From Chlorokybus atmophyticus (taxonomy: Eukaryota; Streptophyta; Chlorokybophyceae; Chlorokybales; Chlorokybaceae): 64,000 bases of DNA. The notes under the pieces were generated by a model. It ran no database searches. It had not been told where the DNA came from and was given only the letters and a program-made list of their open reading frames with translations. Made by a program: the position numbers and the translations under genes. Position 1 is the first letter of the stretch. The number at the start of each line of letters is the position of its first letter. The stretch spans positions 508,989-572,988 of the forward strand of contig RHPI01002823.1 in assembly GCA_009103225.1 (NCBI GenBank). Reading direction: 5' to 3'. Below are positions 10,607 through 20,051 of the stretch, piece after piece.

Positions 10607-11310
10607 ATGAGTATCCTCAGGTGCACGACCGTTGCCAAAATTCAATCGGCCGGCAGGGGAAGCATTTTGCGACGTGTGCCCGGACTTCGATTGGCCTTTC
10701 TTTTGGCGCTTTCTGCAAAAGATTCGTGCTCTGAGCAAGCACCGCTCTCTTCAATGGCTACTTGCGCACGGCGCGATTTACACATGCAACCGGCTCCGCT
10801 GCATGCACCCTGAGCCGGCATGTCTCACGTGCGGGGAGGAAGACTTAGAGTCTCCCTTCCATCTCTTCTTCGGCTGCCATGCCGCTTCGACTCTTTGGTC
10901 CTCTCTTCGGCACCTCATCTAGCGCATGGGGGGCTCACTCCAATAGTTTTTGAGTCTGTGCGTGTTTGGGCAGTGTCCTGGGTTGTCTCCTTCTCACTTC
11001 TCACATGTTTGGTCCCCTCTACGCATGCCTCGCCCTTTGGTGTCTTTCGTGCTTTCGCTACTCTATCCGCTACGTTAAGGACCCTCCCCGTGCACGCTTT
11101 GCTTTCCTCCTTCGCCGCGCAGGCTCTGTCGGGCTAAGAAGGACTGGCTACATGTGGTGTCCTCTCCTCTTGTGGAGGGTGCCCGCTCTTCAGCTCTCTC
11201 CACATTCCTCTCCACATGAGGAGCAGGAGCAGCCCCTTGCTCCCTTGCTGCTCATCTCCCCCACCCTGAAGTGGTCTGGCATTCTTCTTCATCTAGCCAG
11301 AAGATAAAAA
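10607..11310 (+). pseudogene. LINE (non-LTR retrotransposon) ORF2 3' remnant
   Basis: Positions 10632-10922 encode a segment with the zinc-binding tail typical of non-LTR reverse transcriptases: a WLLAHGAIYTCNRL-like helix, then CLTCGEEDLESPFHLFFGC, ending in LW. Downstream coding-like sequence continues in another frame (10966-11307, containing RYSIRYVKDPPRARFAF), so there is at least one frameshift. No reverse transcriptase core precedes it; the left side is occupied by the gypsy LTR. A 3' tail rich in GAAGAC words (11290-11400) leads up to TRIM 2. It is a dead fragment. Confidence 0.65.
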
Positions 11311-11401
11311 GACTACATCTTAGAAGACTGAAGACAACATCTTCAAACGCTGAAGACTCGAGGCTTCGCAAATGAAGACTAAAGATGGACTGAAGACTGG
11401 C

Positions 11402-11480
11402 TGTTACGGACGACTAAATGATAACGCCACAATGGCCACGAAACACACTTCGTGCTTTTGTGGCCTAATGGTTTGTTACA
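11402..11480 (+). repeat. TRIM 2 left LTR (79 bp)
   Basis: This terminal repeat contains an exact tRNA A-box-like motif (TGGCCTAATGG, 11461-11471) close to its 3' end, at the same place as in TRIM 1. A matching B-box downstream is degenerate. Confidence 0.85.
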
Positions 11481-11830
11481 TTGGAATCGGAGCTTGAGAC
11501 CCAAAAGGTTCTGAGGTCAAAACCGCCTGACGGCGGTAGACCAAGAAGGACTTTTGAGGTTGTTGTTATCGATTCATAATGGGTCGCGCGTCAATGCGCG
11601 ACTTGCCGGACGGCAGTCAGACACTCTGACGCGTCGCGCGTACCTGGAGCCGCCGCTGGGTAGTACCGCGCGACTTGCCTGACGACGACTGACAGTCGGT
11701 CACTCAGCGGCGCAATGCGCGCCGCGACTGCTTAGTGATATTTGCAAAAATTGCTTCCACTGCTTAGTGACGAGAAACCCTGTAAAAACTCACATCTGAT
11801 GAGGACATTAGATACCCAAGTGGGGGGGAA

Positions 11831-11909
11831 TGTTACGGACGATTAAATAATAACGCCACAATGGCCACAAAACACACTTCGTGCTTTTGTGGCCTAGTGG
11901 TTTGTTACA
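11831..11909 (+). repeat. TRIM 2 right LTR (79 bp)
   Basis: This terminal repeat is nearly identical to the left one (a handful of transitions) and is followed by the CTGGC duplication. Confidence 0.85.
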
Positions 11910-11914
11910 CTGGC

Positions 11915-13184
11915 GCCCTCTGCCTTCCCCTTTGTTTGTTTAGAGTTGACTTAGGCCTACTTTGCTTGCTATAGCTCTGCTTATCCTCCTATACTCTCCC
12001 ACCCCTATCTTGTCTACTGTAGCTTGCTCATAGCTCTGACTCTTCTGTCCTTCACCTTGAAAACATCTATCTGTTGGTTTATAATAAGAAAAGGGAATAA
12101 AGTGAGAGTGGAGTGTGTAAATGCGCACGAGTGTTAGTTGTACATGGTGTATATGCATAAATATCGACACATCGTTTCAAGCATATCCACTTGTATCTAT
12201 GAAATTTAAATTGTCACTCATCCGTTGTCTTTTTGGCGTAATTAAATTTATGCGATAATGCCGATTGATCTTGTATAATTGGGCTCGCGCCTTCATTCTT
12301 CAAAAATCCTTTTGTTTTACACCAAAAAATTTCAGCTTATTGCAGGTTTTGAAAGGGTTGTAGTGCCACAAAATGTTCGTATAATAAATAATTTGGCAAG
12401 GGCAGTTGACGAAATCCGCAAACTTCTCGGCGATCAGACTCATGCCAATGCGTTAACTGAAATGCATGGTTGGCGGGGAAAAATAAACAACACCTTACGA
12501 CGGCATCTTTCGGTTGTTGACCATATTTGATGACGCAGTAACTATAGCATATAATCAATTAGCGTGAAATGGTTGAGTGGATCAGTTAAAACGAGGGTGA
12601 GTAGTGGCGGCATGTGTTTGGGGCATGGGGCCTGCCCCGACTCCGTACCGCAAAAAACGCGGCCATTTTAACCACTAACTGTGCTGCAATTGCACCGAAT
12701 CCCTAGCAATTTTGGGTCGCCGTTGGTAAGCGTTTGCCGCTGAGATAGTTGTCAGCATCTTTTACGCATTCTTGCAATGCTTGGTGATTTCGCTGCCTTT
12801 TTCGGCAACGGCTGTTGTCACCGTTGCGATCCCATTTGATCAATCTCATGCGTAACCAAATGGTGGCCTAACGATGCAAGTTTTCGTTTAGTTGAATCTT
12901 GATGTTAAGGTAATTCAGGTTAGCATTATTTTGATGGTTGTAACCTCGGCATTACTTACTGAATATTGCAGCACGTACCTTGGCGTAAAATGTTACATTG
13001 GACTGAGTTTTGTAACACTTAACTGCAGGTTGCTAGCCATATTGCACCATATTGCACCATATTGCAGCATATTGATCAATACAATATCAATTTAACACAT
13101 AAAAATGATCAACATGCAGCCATAAGCGGCCACGTATGCAGAACTGTGCTTAATTTTACATTGATTTGCGCTTGAAGAATTGGA
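11915..13184. other. Intergenic, AT-richer
   Basis: No gene is recognised. One open stretch on the plus strand (about 12340-12530, 60 to 80 codons, ending TGA) follows a possible splice acceptor. It contains VDEIRKLLGDQTHANAL and a basic tail and could be an exon remnant, but nothing supports it further. Short ATTGCACCAT tandem repeats lie near 13040-13070. Confidence 0.4.
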
Positions 13185-13375
13185 TGTGCTTTGGACGGCC
13201 ACGATCGTATTTCGGCAGATCTAACGGTGTAATGCCTGTTCTCGCCGCCTAGCCAATGAGAAGCAGGCGGGCCGCACATACTGCCGCGCAGCCCGGCAGT
13301 CGCGGGTGCCGTGTGATGGCCCTAGCGCGGGATGTGTGATGTTGGTTGAATTCCGGCCGGCCCGACCAATAGGCG
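13185..13375 (+). repeat. Direct repeat copy A (about 190 bp)
   Basis: This block shares GGATGTGCTTTGGA, an AGCCAATGAGA-CAGGCGGGC block, GGGTGCCGTGTG and TGATGGCCCT in the same order with 14617-14830. The two copies flank the foldback element in direct orientation. It may be an ancient LTR pair or a tandem duplication split by the insertion. The CCAAT-like word suggests a promoter origin, but that is weak. Confidence 0.6.
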
Positions 13376-14182
13376 TGATGGGCGTAATGAATCTGCGCTT
13401 ATAGCATGTATATGCTCTTAACGTTCAAGAGCATATTATGCTCTTAGTCGCCAAGAGCTTAACTCTGCCAAGAGCATACGATTTTTGAGGATAACAGTAT
13501 GCTCTTACACAAGAGTAGACTATATAGTCTACCCCCGTTGAAAGACTTCGGTTTATGAGGATAACCCCGTTGAGGTCATAGATTTGCAAAAGACCAATGG
13601 TTTTACAGGCAAGTATCATCGGTTAGTGGAATAGTTTTGTACGCAATAAGACTACAACGGAGGGTTAAAATTTTAAGTGAGCTCAGTCTTGATACGGGGG
13701 AATACCTTGTTGATGGCATGCTTATCTCAATTATAAGCATAAACATATTACAAGACTCATATATAGTTACATACATAATCAATTTACTGTTGACTATTAT
13801 CAATTTATGCCGCGTAAAAATGTAATAACATGGCTTACGGTTATTTCGCAATACCCCTCTTAGGAAGAATATGTATTATGTACAGAATAAAAGAGTAAAT
13901 ATTATTGTAAACGCCAAGGGAATAACCCCGTTGATGGAATGAAAGCTGAAAGATACACGTGATATTTATAGCGGAGGTAGACTGTACAGGTAAGGTACAT
14001 AGTTACTTAATTATACTAAAACATTTATTGTACAGTCTACTCTTTTTGAGAGCATATGATTGATTTTTGAAGATACTTTGCTTCTGGCGGGGTTATGCTC
14101 TTGGCGATAAAGTGCATAATATGCTTTTAAACATTAAGAGCATTTGTATGCTATGAAGCAGTTTAATACGCCCATCACGCCC
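13372..14182. mobile_element. Foldback/MITE-like element with long terminal inverted repeats
   Basis: The element is about 810 bp and non-coding. The left about 160 bp (from GGCGTGATGGGCGTA) matches the reverse complement of the right about 160 bp (ending ACGCCCATCACGCC). Shared blocks are ATGCTCTTAACGTTCAAGAGC-like, GCATATTATGC, TCGCCAAGAGC and GAGTAGACT. Inner GTAGACTGTACA and TGTACAGTCTAC motifs form a further internal hairpin (about 13976-14041). No transposase and no clear target duplication were found. A partial second copy lies at 45935-46400. Confidence 0.7.
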
Positions 14183-14616
14183 ATTACATCACGCGCATTA
14201 TGTCACGTCTATTATGCCATCACGCTCGTTACGTTGATTACGCGTTGCACTGTACCCTTCACGCCTTGTGCATCACACTCATTACGCCTGATGAAAAACC
14301 CGTAACGCGCCACTCCCTCAATGTTAAGAATATGCGCCTTTACATTTGCAAAAATGTCATAAAAAATAATAATATGCTCTTCGCGGTTAGACATATTCTC
14401 TTAAGCACTGACATTTGCCTGTAGCATCGTTGGTGATCTCAACACGTATGCTACAAGCGGGGTTTCTCTTGGAGCAAAGTCTTTTACTCCAAGAGAGCAA
14501 GCGGGGGTGGACTGTACAACGCACACATGACGCATGTGTGCACCATGCATGTTGTGCTCAAAATGAATGGATTCTTTTATTCATTCGCATATACTTTGTG
14601 CAATTGTATGATATGG

Positions 14617-14830
14617 GGATGTGCTTTGGAAGGTTGAGATTTGTTTGACACAAATCGAATGGCCGATAGCTGATATCGTCGCATAGCCAATGAGAGGCAG
14701 GCGGGCTGCTCAGTATGCGCGGCAGGCATGTGGTTTCGGGTGCCGTGTGTGATGGCCCTCAGTGCGCGTGATGTGTCTTTGTGCCCTAATGCCGGCCTCC
14801 CGGCCGGCCGGCCGGCCGGCCCTATCCCGC
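14617..14830 (+). repeat. Direct repeat copy B
   Basis: This is the partner of 13185-13375, diverged. It ends in a perfect GGCC-rich tandem tract (about 14795-14822). Together the two copies bracket about 1.24 kb that contains the foldback element. Confidence 0.6.
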
Positions 14831-14835
14831 CCAAT

Positions 14836-15520
14836 CAGCCGCACCGCTAGTTTACAAAGATTTCATGACACTACAATATACCGTGTAATAAAAACCCCAC
14901 TTACCCCCCCGCCCCCTTTTTATCAGTCGGGGGTGTTGTAATAGGGGGGGATGGGGGTGTATTCGCACAAATACGGTACCGGTGATCAATGCGAGTCACA
15001 TTATGCGACGCAAATTGCAGTGTGATCTGCAGTACATTATGAACCACCCTTCAGCCATACCCGAGTGACAATTGAAAGGTCTTTGCATGATGCAATCAAG
15101 CATCATGCGTACATCACGGGGGAGCAGAGCTTGTGTCGTAAAGACTAGGAAGATTCCTGCATGCAGAGCAAAAGGGGTAAAGATTCCTTTGGTGACGGCA
15201 GTGTCGTGGACGCTGTTGTCGTGGTCGTTGTCATCATCGCCAGCGTGCTAGCCTACCCTTACTCGTGCAAATAGTCAACAAGGTAGTCACCAACCAGGGC
15301 AAGCCTTTTCGCGAGAAAAGAATAATATCTCACAGCTACATCATGAGGGCAGCGAGGAGCAGGCTGTGCTGTATGAGAGGGAGGTGCGGTGGAGAAAGGA
15401 GAGCAGCAGGGTAGTGTAGAGGAGGGGATTGCTCTTGCCTTGGTTATCTGAGATTGCACGTGTGTGTGTGTGTGTGTAAAAGAAGTAACAAGGGGCAAGC
15501 ATTGCGTTCGTCCTCTCATC
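14836..15520. other. Intergenic region and presumed PHO4 promoter
   Basis: No gene is seen. It holds C-rich and G-rich runs (14895-14960) and a GT microsatellite (about 15459-15476) about 45 bp before the phosphate transporter start codon. Transcription start and TATA signals are not evident. Confidence 0.4.
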
Positions 15521-18500
15521 ATGGCTGCGGCGCTGGGCGAGTACACTTGGATCTTCGGCGTGGCGACGGTGCTGTCGTTCGTGTCCGCATTCGGCATTGG
15601 CGCCAATGACATAGTGAGTGTGATATCGACGATGATGATCTTCTTGACAAAAGAGAGTACTGAGAATGATGATCATCATCTCTGCCAGTCATCAGCTGCA
15701 CGCATGGACTTTACACACATTGTTCATGAACAATGATGAGCGGGGATGGTCAATACTCCAAGCAGTCAAGCACGCGAGAATTGGTGATGGACTTCTCCTG
15801 TTTATTCTGTCTTGTGAAATTGACCTCACGTAGTCTGCAACAAGACAGGCAGTCATGGTTTTGCAACATTAGCGTCAGCTAGTGTGTACCTAGATTGAAC
15901 TTTGGAAACAGCCTTTATCCCTCATTTGACCTCAGTCTGTGCAATCAACACGCATACCTGCAAGTTGCCTGACTTGTTCTTGCCGCCGTGCAATAAGGTA
16001 TTCCTAACACGACACTCACATTACCACACCTGCACCCAACCACCATGCACATGCGCGTGTGCATGCGCACACACGCACACATGTATCAGCGCCCATGCAC
16101 ACACTCGGGCATGTGCAAGCATGAACGCGTGCACTCACAGGCCTACGAACGCGCATGCACACGCGCTTGCACACATACAGACACATATGCACAGGCACAG
16201 GCACGCACAGATGCACACTGTGCATACGCTCATATAGGCAGGCACACACCCATGCACACAGACATGCACCATTACACGTTTGTGTGTGCTTGCGTGTGAG
16301 TGCGTGTGTGCAGCTGCATGCACACACAAACGAGCATGCCCACACGCACAGACACACGCAGACACAGGTACAGGTGCGCAGACACTTTCACACTCGTGCG
16401 TGCACACACATGTACATGAGCGTACACACACGCGTGCGCAAACAAACGTAAATACACACACGCATGCCCGCACCCATTCCCGCACTTGCAGCCGCACATG
16501 TGCAGGCACGCACAAGCACGCACGCACGCACGCATGCACGCATACACACGCACATGCACACGCACACGCACACTCGCCCGCACCCCACCCCACCCAACAA
16601 CTCTGTCTCCCCCCTTCAGGCCAACGCCTTCGCTTCCTCCGTTGGTTCCAAAGCCCTCACCATGCCTCAAGTCATCCTCATCGCCTCCATTTGCGAGTTC
16701 AGCGGCGCCGTGTTGCTGGGTGCGGGCGTGACCGACACGATCAAGTCCTCCATCGCGCGCGCGGACGCCTTCTCCACAGACCCACCTCTCCTCATGTACG
16801 GCATGTTGTGTGTCCTCTTCGCGGCAGCCTTTTGGGACAACCTCGCGTGTCACTTGGGTCTACCCGTGAGCACGACGCACACAACTATAGGTGGTGTTGT
16901 TGGTATGGTGGTGGTCATGAAGGGGTTTGGTGCGGTTGTGTGGGCACGCGGGACACACGTGTTCCCTTATTTCGAGGGAGTGGCGGCTATAGTGGCATCG
17001 TGGGTTGTGTCTCCACTCTTAGCGGGTGGTGTTGTGGCTATTGTGTTCTTGTTGTTGCGCACGTACGTGCTTCGAGCAGAAGACTCGTTCGATAAAGCGC
17101 TTCGCGTGCTCCCTTTTTTCATCGGAGTCACCTTTTTTGTGGTGACTCTCTTCATCATACAGACTGGGAATAAGAATAAGACCTGGCACGCGTCCGATAT
17201 CGTCGCCGCAGGGATATCGGCGGGGGTGGCTGCGGGGTTGGGAGGGATATCGGCGCTGTACATGCCGAAACTAGCGCAGTATGTGGATTCAGAAGAGCAG
17301 AGGGAGGCGGCGATATCCACGATTGGCAGCGATGTCGAAGAGATGAAACTACTGCACGGGTCCGAAGAACAGGCGCCTGCTGGCAATATCAATGCTGCTG
17401 ATGTGAAGATGTCGATGGGGTTGGATGAGAGTGGGTTGAGGAAGTTTTGGAAAAGGTTTATGGAGGGACCGCTTGGCAACAATGCCATTATGCGCATCAT
17501 CCTTCACGTAAGCCATAGATACAGGCATGCATAGTGGTTTGTACACTGCATGCACAAGTATTTGCATACCACTGGCGCGGTGCACTGCGTGTGCGTTGGA
17601 GTGGGCACGTGCACGCGCCCACGTGTGTCAGCAAGTGCATGCGTGTGTGCCTATCGTTGCGCGGCGCACACACCCACACTTGCTCGAGCACATGCACATG
17701 CACGCTGGCTCGTGCATGCATGGGTGTGCGTGTGCACGCATGCGTACATTACCTTGACGTCTTCAGTACCCAGATACCAATCCCAACATGTTTTGACACG
17801 CAGGGTGCTCGTTACAAGATACACGACGACCTCATCGACGATTCCTCCTGGGCCGCGTCGTACTCGAGCGCCGAGGAGTTTGATGCGAGGACCGAGAGAC
17901 TGTTCCGTTCCCTGCAGGTGTTCTCCGCGGTCGCCATGTCGTTCGCGCACGGGTCCAACGACACCGCCAACGCCGTGGGACCCTACTCGGCGATATACCA
18001 GATATGGAGGACGGGAGAAGCGGACCCAAAAGCGCACGTGAGTGGGGAGTTGTGGGTGTTGTTGTTTGCTACCACCATCAAGAGCATCACAAAGCAGTAT
18101 TCGTTACACATGCACATGCAGCGTACAGCTCACTGCATGCAAAGTAGACACACGGTGCATACCATCTTTGTGCAGCATCGCACACGGTAGCTGACACAAG
18201 CACGTGCACGCGCGCAAGGTGTATGTGTGCCTGTGCTTTGTTTACAGACACACACAGTCGCAGACCCACAGACACACACACGCAAGTTCTGGGAGACACC
18301 CGCACTCATACATGCACTGTCACATGCACGCACGCATGCATGCACGCAGCGTATGTGTATACGCGAGGGTGCGTGCATGCTCAACGCACAGAGCTTGCCA
18401 CTGCAACAAGGACAAAAGCAAGTATGCTGTAAAATGCACTTACAGCAGCTTACCATCCACTTCAGGTGCCTGTCTGGATCTTGGCCATGGGGGGAGCGGG

Positions 18501-19010
18501 CATCGTGGTCGGCCTCGCCACGTAAGTAGTAGCAATCATCCCACATGCACTTTGGTGTCAGGTCAATTGCTGTGACAATCAGACACGCGCACACACACGC
18601 ACACGGACAGGCACTGTTGTGCATGTCTGTGCCCGCCTGTGCGTGCACATGCATGCATGCGATCATGCGTGCGCGCGTATGCCAACACCTCCCCTCTCTC
18701 CCTCATCAGTTTCGGCCACAAGATCATGTCGGTGCTGGGCGTCCAGTCCGTCCGCCTCTCCCACTCCCGCGGTTTCTGCCTCGAGCTCTCCTCCGCCTTC
18801 TCCGTCGCGTTCGCCTCGCGCTGCGGCCTTCCCGTCTCGACCACGCAGACCGTCGCGGGCGCCATCGTCGCGATCGGGATGTTCGAGGGGGCGCGGGAGG
18901 GAGTCAACTGGAGGGTGATGGGGAAGGTGGTGGCGGGGTGGGGAGCCACGATCGTCGTCGCGGGAGCCGTGGCGGGGACGTTGGCGGGGATTGGGATGCA
19001 CTTCTTTTGA
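15521..19010 (+). CDS. PiT/PHO4-family inorganic phosphate transporter
   Basis: Five exons are proposed: 15521-15613, 16620-17507, 17804-18037, 18466-18521 and 18710-19010, giving 523 residues with phases that join cleanly. The protein is a polytopic membrane symporter moving inorganic phosphate with Na+ or H+. It carries the two family signature copies, GANDIANAFASSVGSKA (residues 28-44, across the first intron) and GSNDTANAVGP (377-387). Each half also has a serine-threonine motif (GLPVSTTHTT and GLPVSTTQT). A hydrophilic loop of about 150 residues, containing an EEQREAA segment, separates the halves, as in PHO4/PTB proteins. Intron 1 is 1,006 bp and dominated by alternating CA/CG dinucleotides. 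Plasma membrane location is likely by family; ion preference and regulation by phosphate starvation cannot be read from the sequence. Confidence 0.93.
16020..16575. repeat. Alternating purine-pyrimidine (CA/CG/TG) tract in PHO4 intron 1
   Basis: About 550 bp consists almost entirely of CACA, CACG, TGCA and GTGT words, an imperfect alternating purine-pyrimidine tract. Both strands read as long cysteine/histidine-rich open frames, which are composition artefacts. Similar shorter tracts lie in introns 2 and 3 (about 17590-17750 and 18190-18370). Confidence 0.75.
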
Positions 19011-20051
19011 GGAAGCCGCGGTGAGGGTGGTAGGGGGGGGGGGAGGGGGTAGTCGAAGGTTGGTGGATGTGTTGTCGCAGGTGGCCATATCAGCTTAGGC
19101 GTACTACTATTGGTGGTATTGACTGTCTCTCTAGATGGTGCTGCAGAGCCGGGTCAATCCATACGCTAGTCTGCTACAAGGTTGGCTGTTATTATGGATG
19201 CGTTCGGGGCTTGCCGGACTGTGAGCGACAACGCGGACATGCTACTGTGCAGAAAAACCGCAGCCTCTGCAGCCAAGTGGGGATAAGCTACCATCCCGAA
19301 GCTACACTGCTGTGAGAAGGTGATCTGGACTTCAGGCACTACATGGCCTCTTCTATTTTATTGCTGCTTGCGACCAACCCTATCAATCGAGGGGAATGGC
19401 GCAGTTTGTGAATCAATATATCGCATTGAGAAAGCAAACTACGCGATTACCCCGAAGTGGCAGGCTCGACTAACATCGGCAATAACACATCGCCAAGTAA
19501 GTTGACATGGCAACGTAGTTGCACGCCAATGCCTCGTTTGATGTAGCAATCAACCACAGTAACATAAGGCAACAACGGCAAATAGTCTTCTCTTTGAATT
19601 ATACAAAGAGGGCAGGAATAAAGAGTTGCAACACATGTAGCAGCAGCGAATGACAACTCATGCCCATGGTATTGACGCCCTCCATTCTGAACCTAGGTAA
19701 GGGCGGGTATTGCCATATCCTTCGTTGGGTAGACTTCTTGTCCACGAGCTTGGAGTCACTCCGCATCAGACGGGATGTAAGCAAGGGAACTTAACGCCTT
19801 ACGCTTCATTGCACCACAAGCGTTGTCAACATAGACGTCGAGTGATTTTGGCAGCACTTTGCATACAACTGGCAACTCCATCGCTGTTGCCCACTTTAGA
19901 GCCTGCACATGCGGATGCAGGTTACGCGCGCTCAGTTGCAGCATGTCAACAGCAACCCTGCTCGTGTGGTGCAGACACCACACCCATACCAATTGAACTC
20001 GTTGCTTCACTCGGTAGCCGTAGTTGCTCTGGCAGCAATGAATGGATGAAG
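19011..20051. other. Region between PHO4 and the PHD-like gene
   Basis: No gene can be confirmed. A G-run lies just after the PHO4 stop (about 19030-19050). On the minus strand some coding-like stretches appear (for example 19756-19930, containing LPKSLDVYVDNACGAMKRKAL), which may be exons of an unrecognised gene; joints between them are not clear. Confidence 0.35.

Larger units (their letters stand above)
11402..11909 (+). mobile_element. TRIM element 2, intact, 508 bp
   Basis: This second TRIM has 79-bp LTRs at 11402-11480 and 11831-11909, beginning TGTTACGGACG and ending TTGTTACA. A primer-binding-site-like stretch (TGGAATCGGAGC) follows the left LTR, and a polypurine tract (AAGTGGGGGGGAA) ends directly before the right LTR. 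The 5-bp target duplication CTGGC is present at 11397-11401 and 11910-11914. It shares LTR length, polypurine tract and the CGGAGCTTGAGACCC block with TRIM 1, but its LTR sequence is largely different, so the two are separate subfamilies. It has no coding capacity and sits in the tail of the LINE remnant. Confidence 0.88.

Noticed and set aside
15902-16853. Long Cys/His/Thr-rich open frames on both strands in PHO4 intron 1
   Set aside because: They arise from the CA/CG tract, overlap each other on both strands and frames, and lie inside an intron with clear splice signals.
18001-18190. Continuation of PHO4 exon 3 into VSGELWVLLFATTIKS
   Set aside because: Family sequence requires VPVWIL after this point, which is encoded by 18466-18521 with good splice signals; the open continuation is intron.
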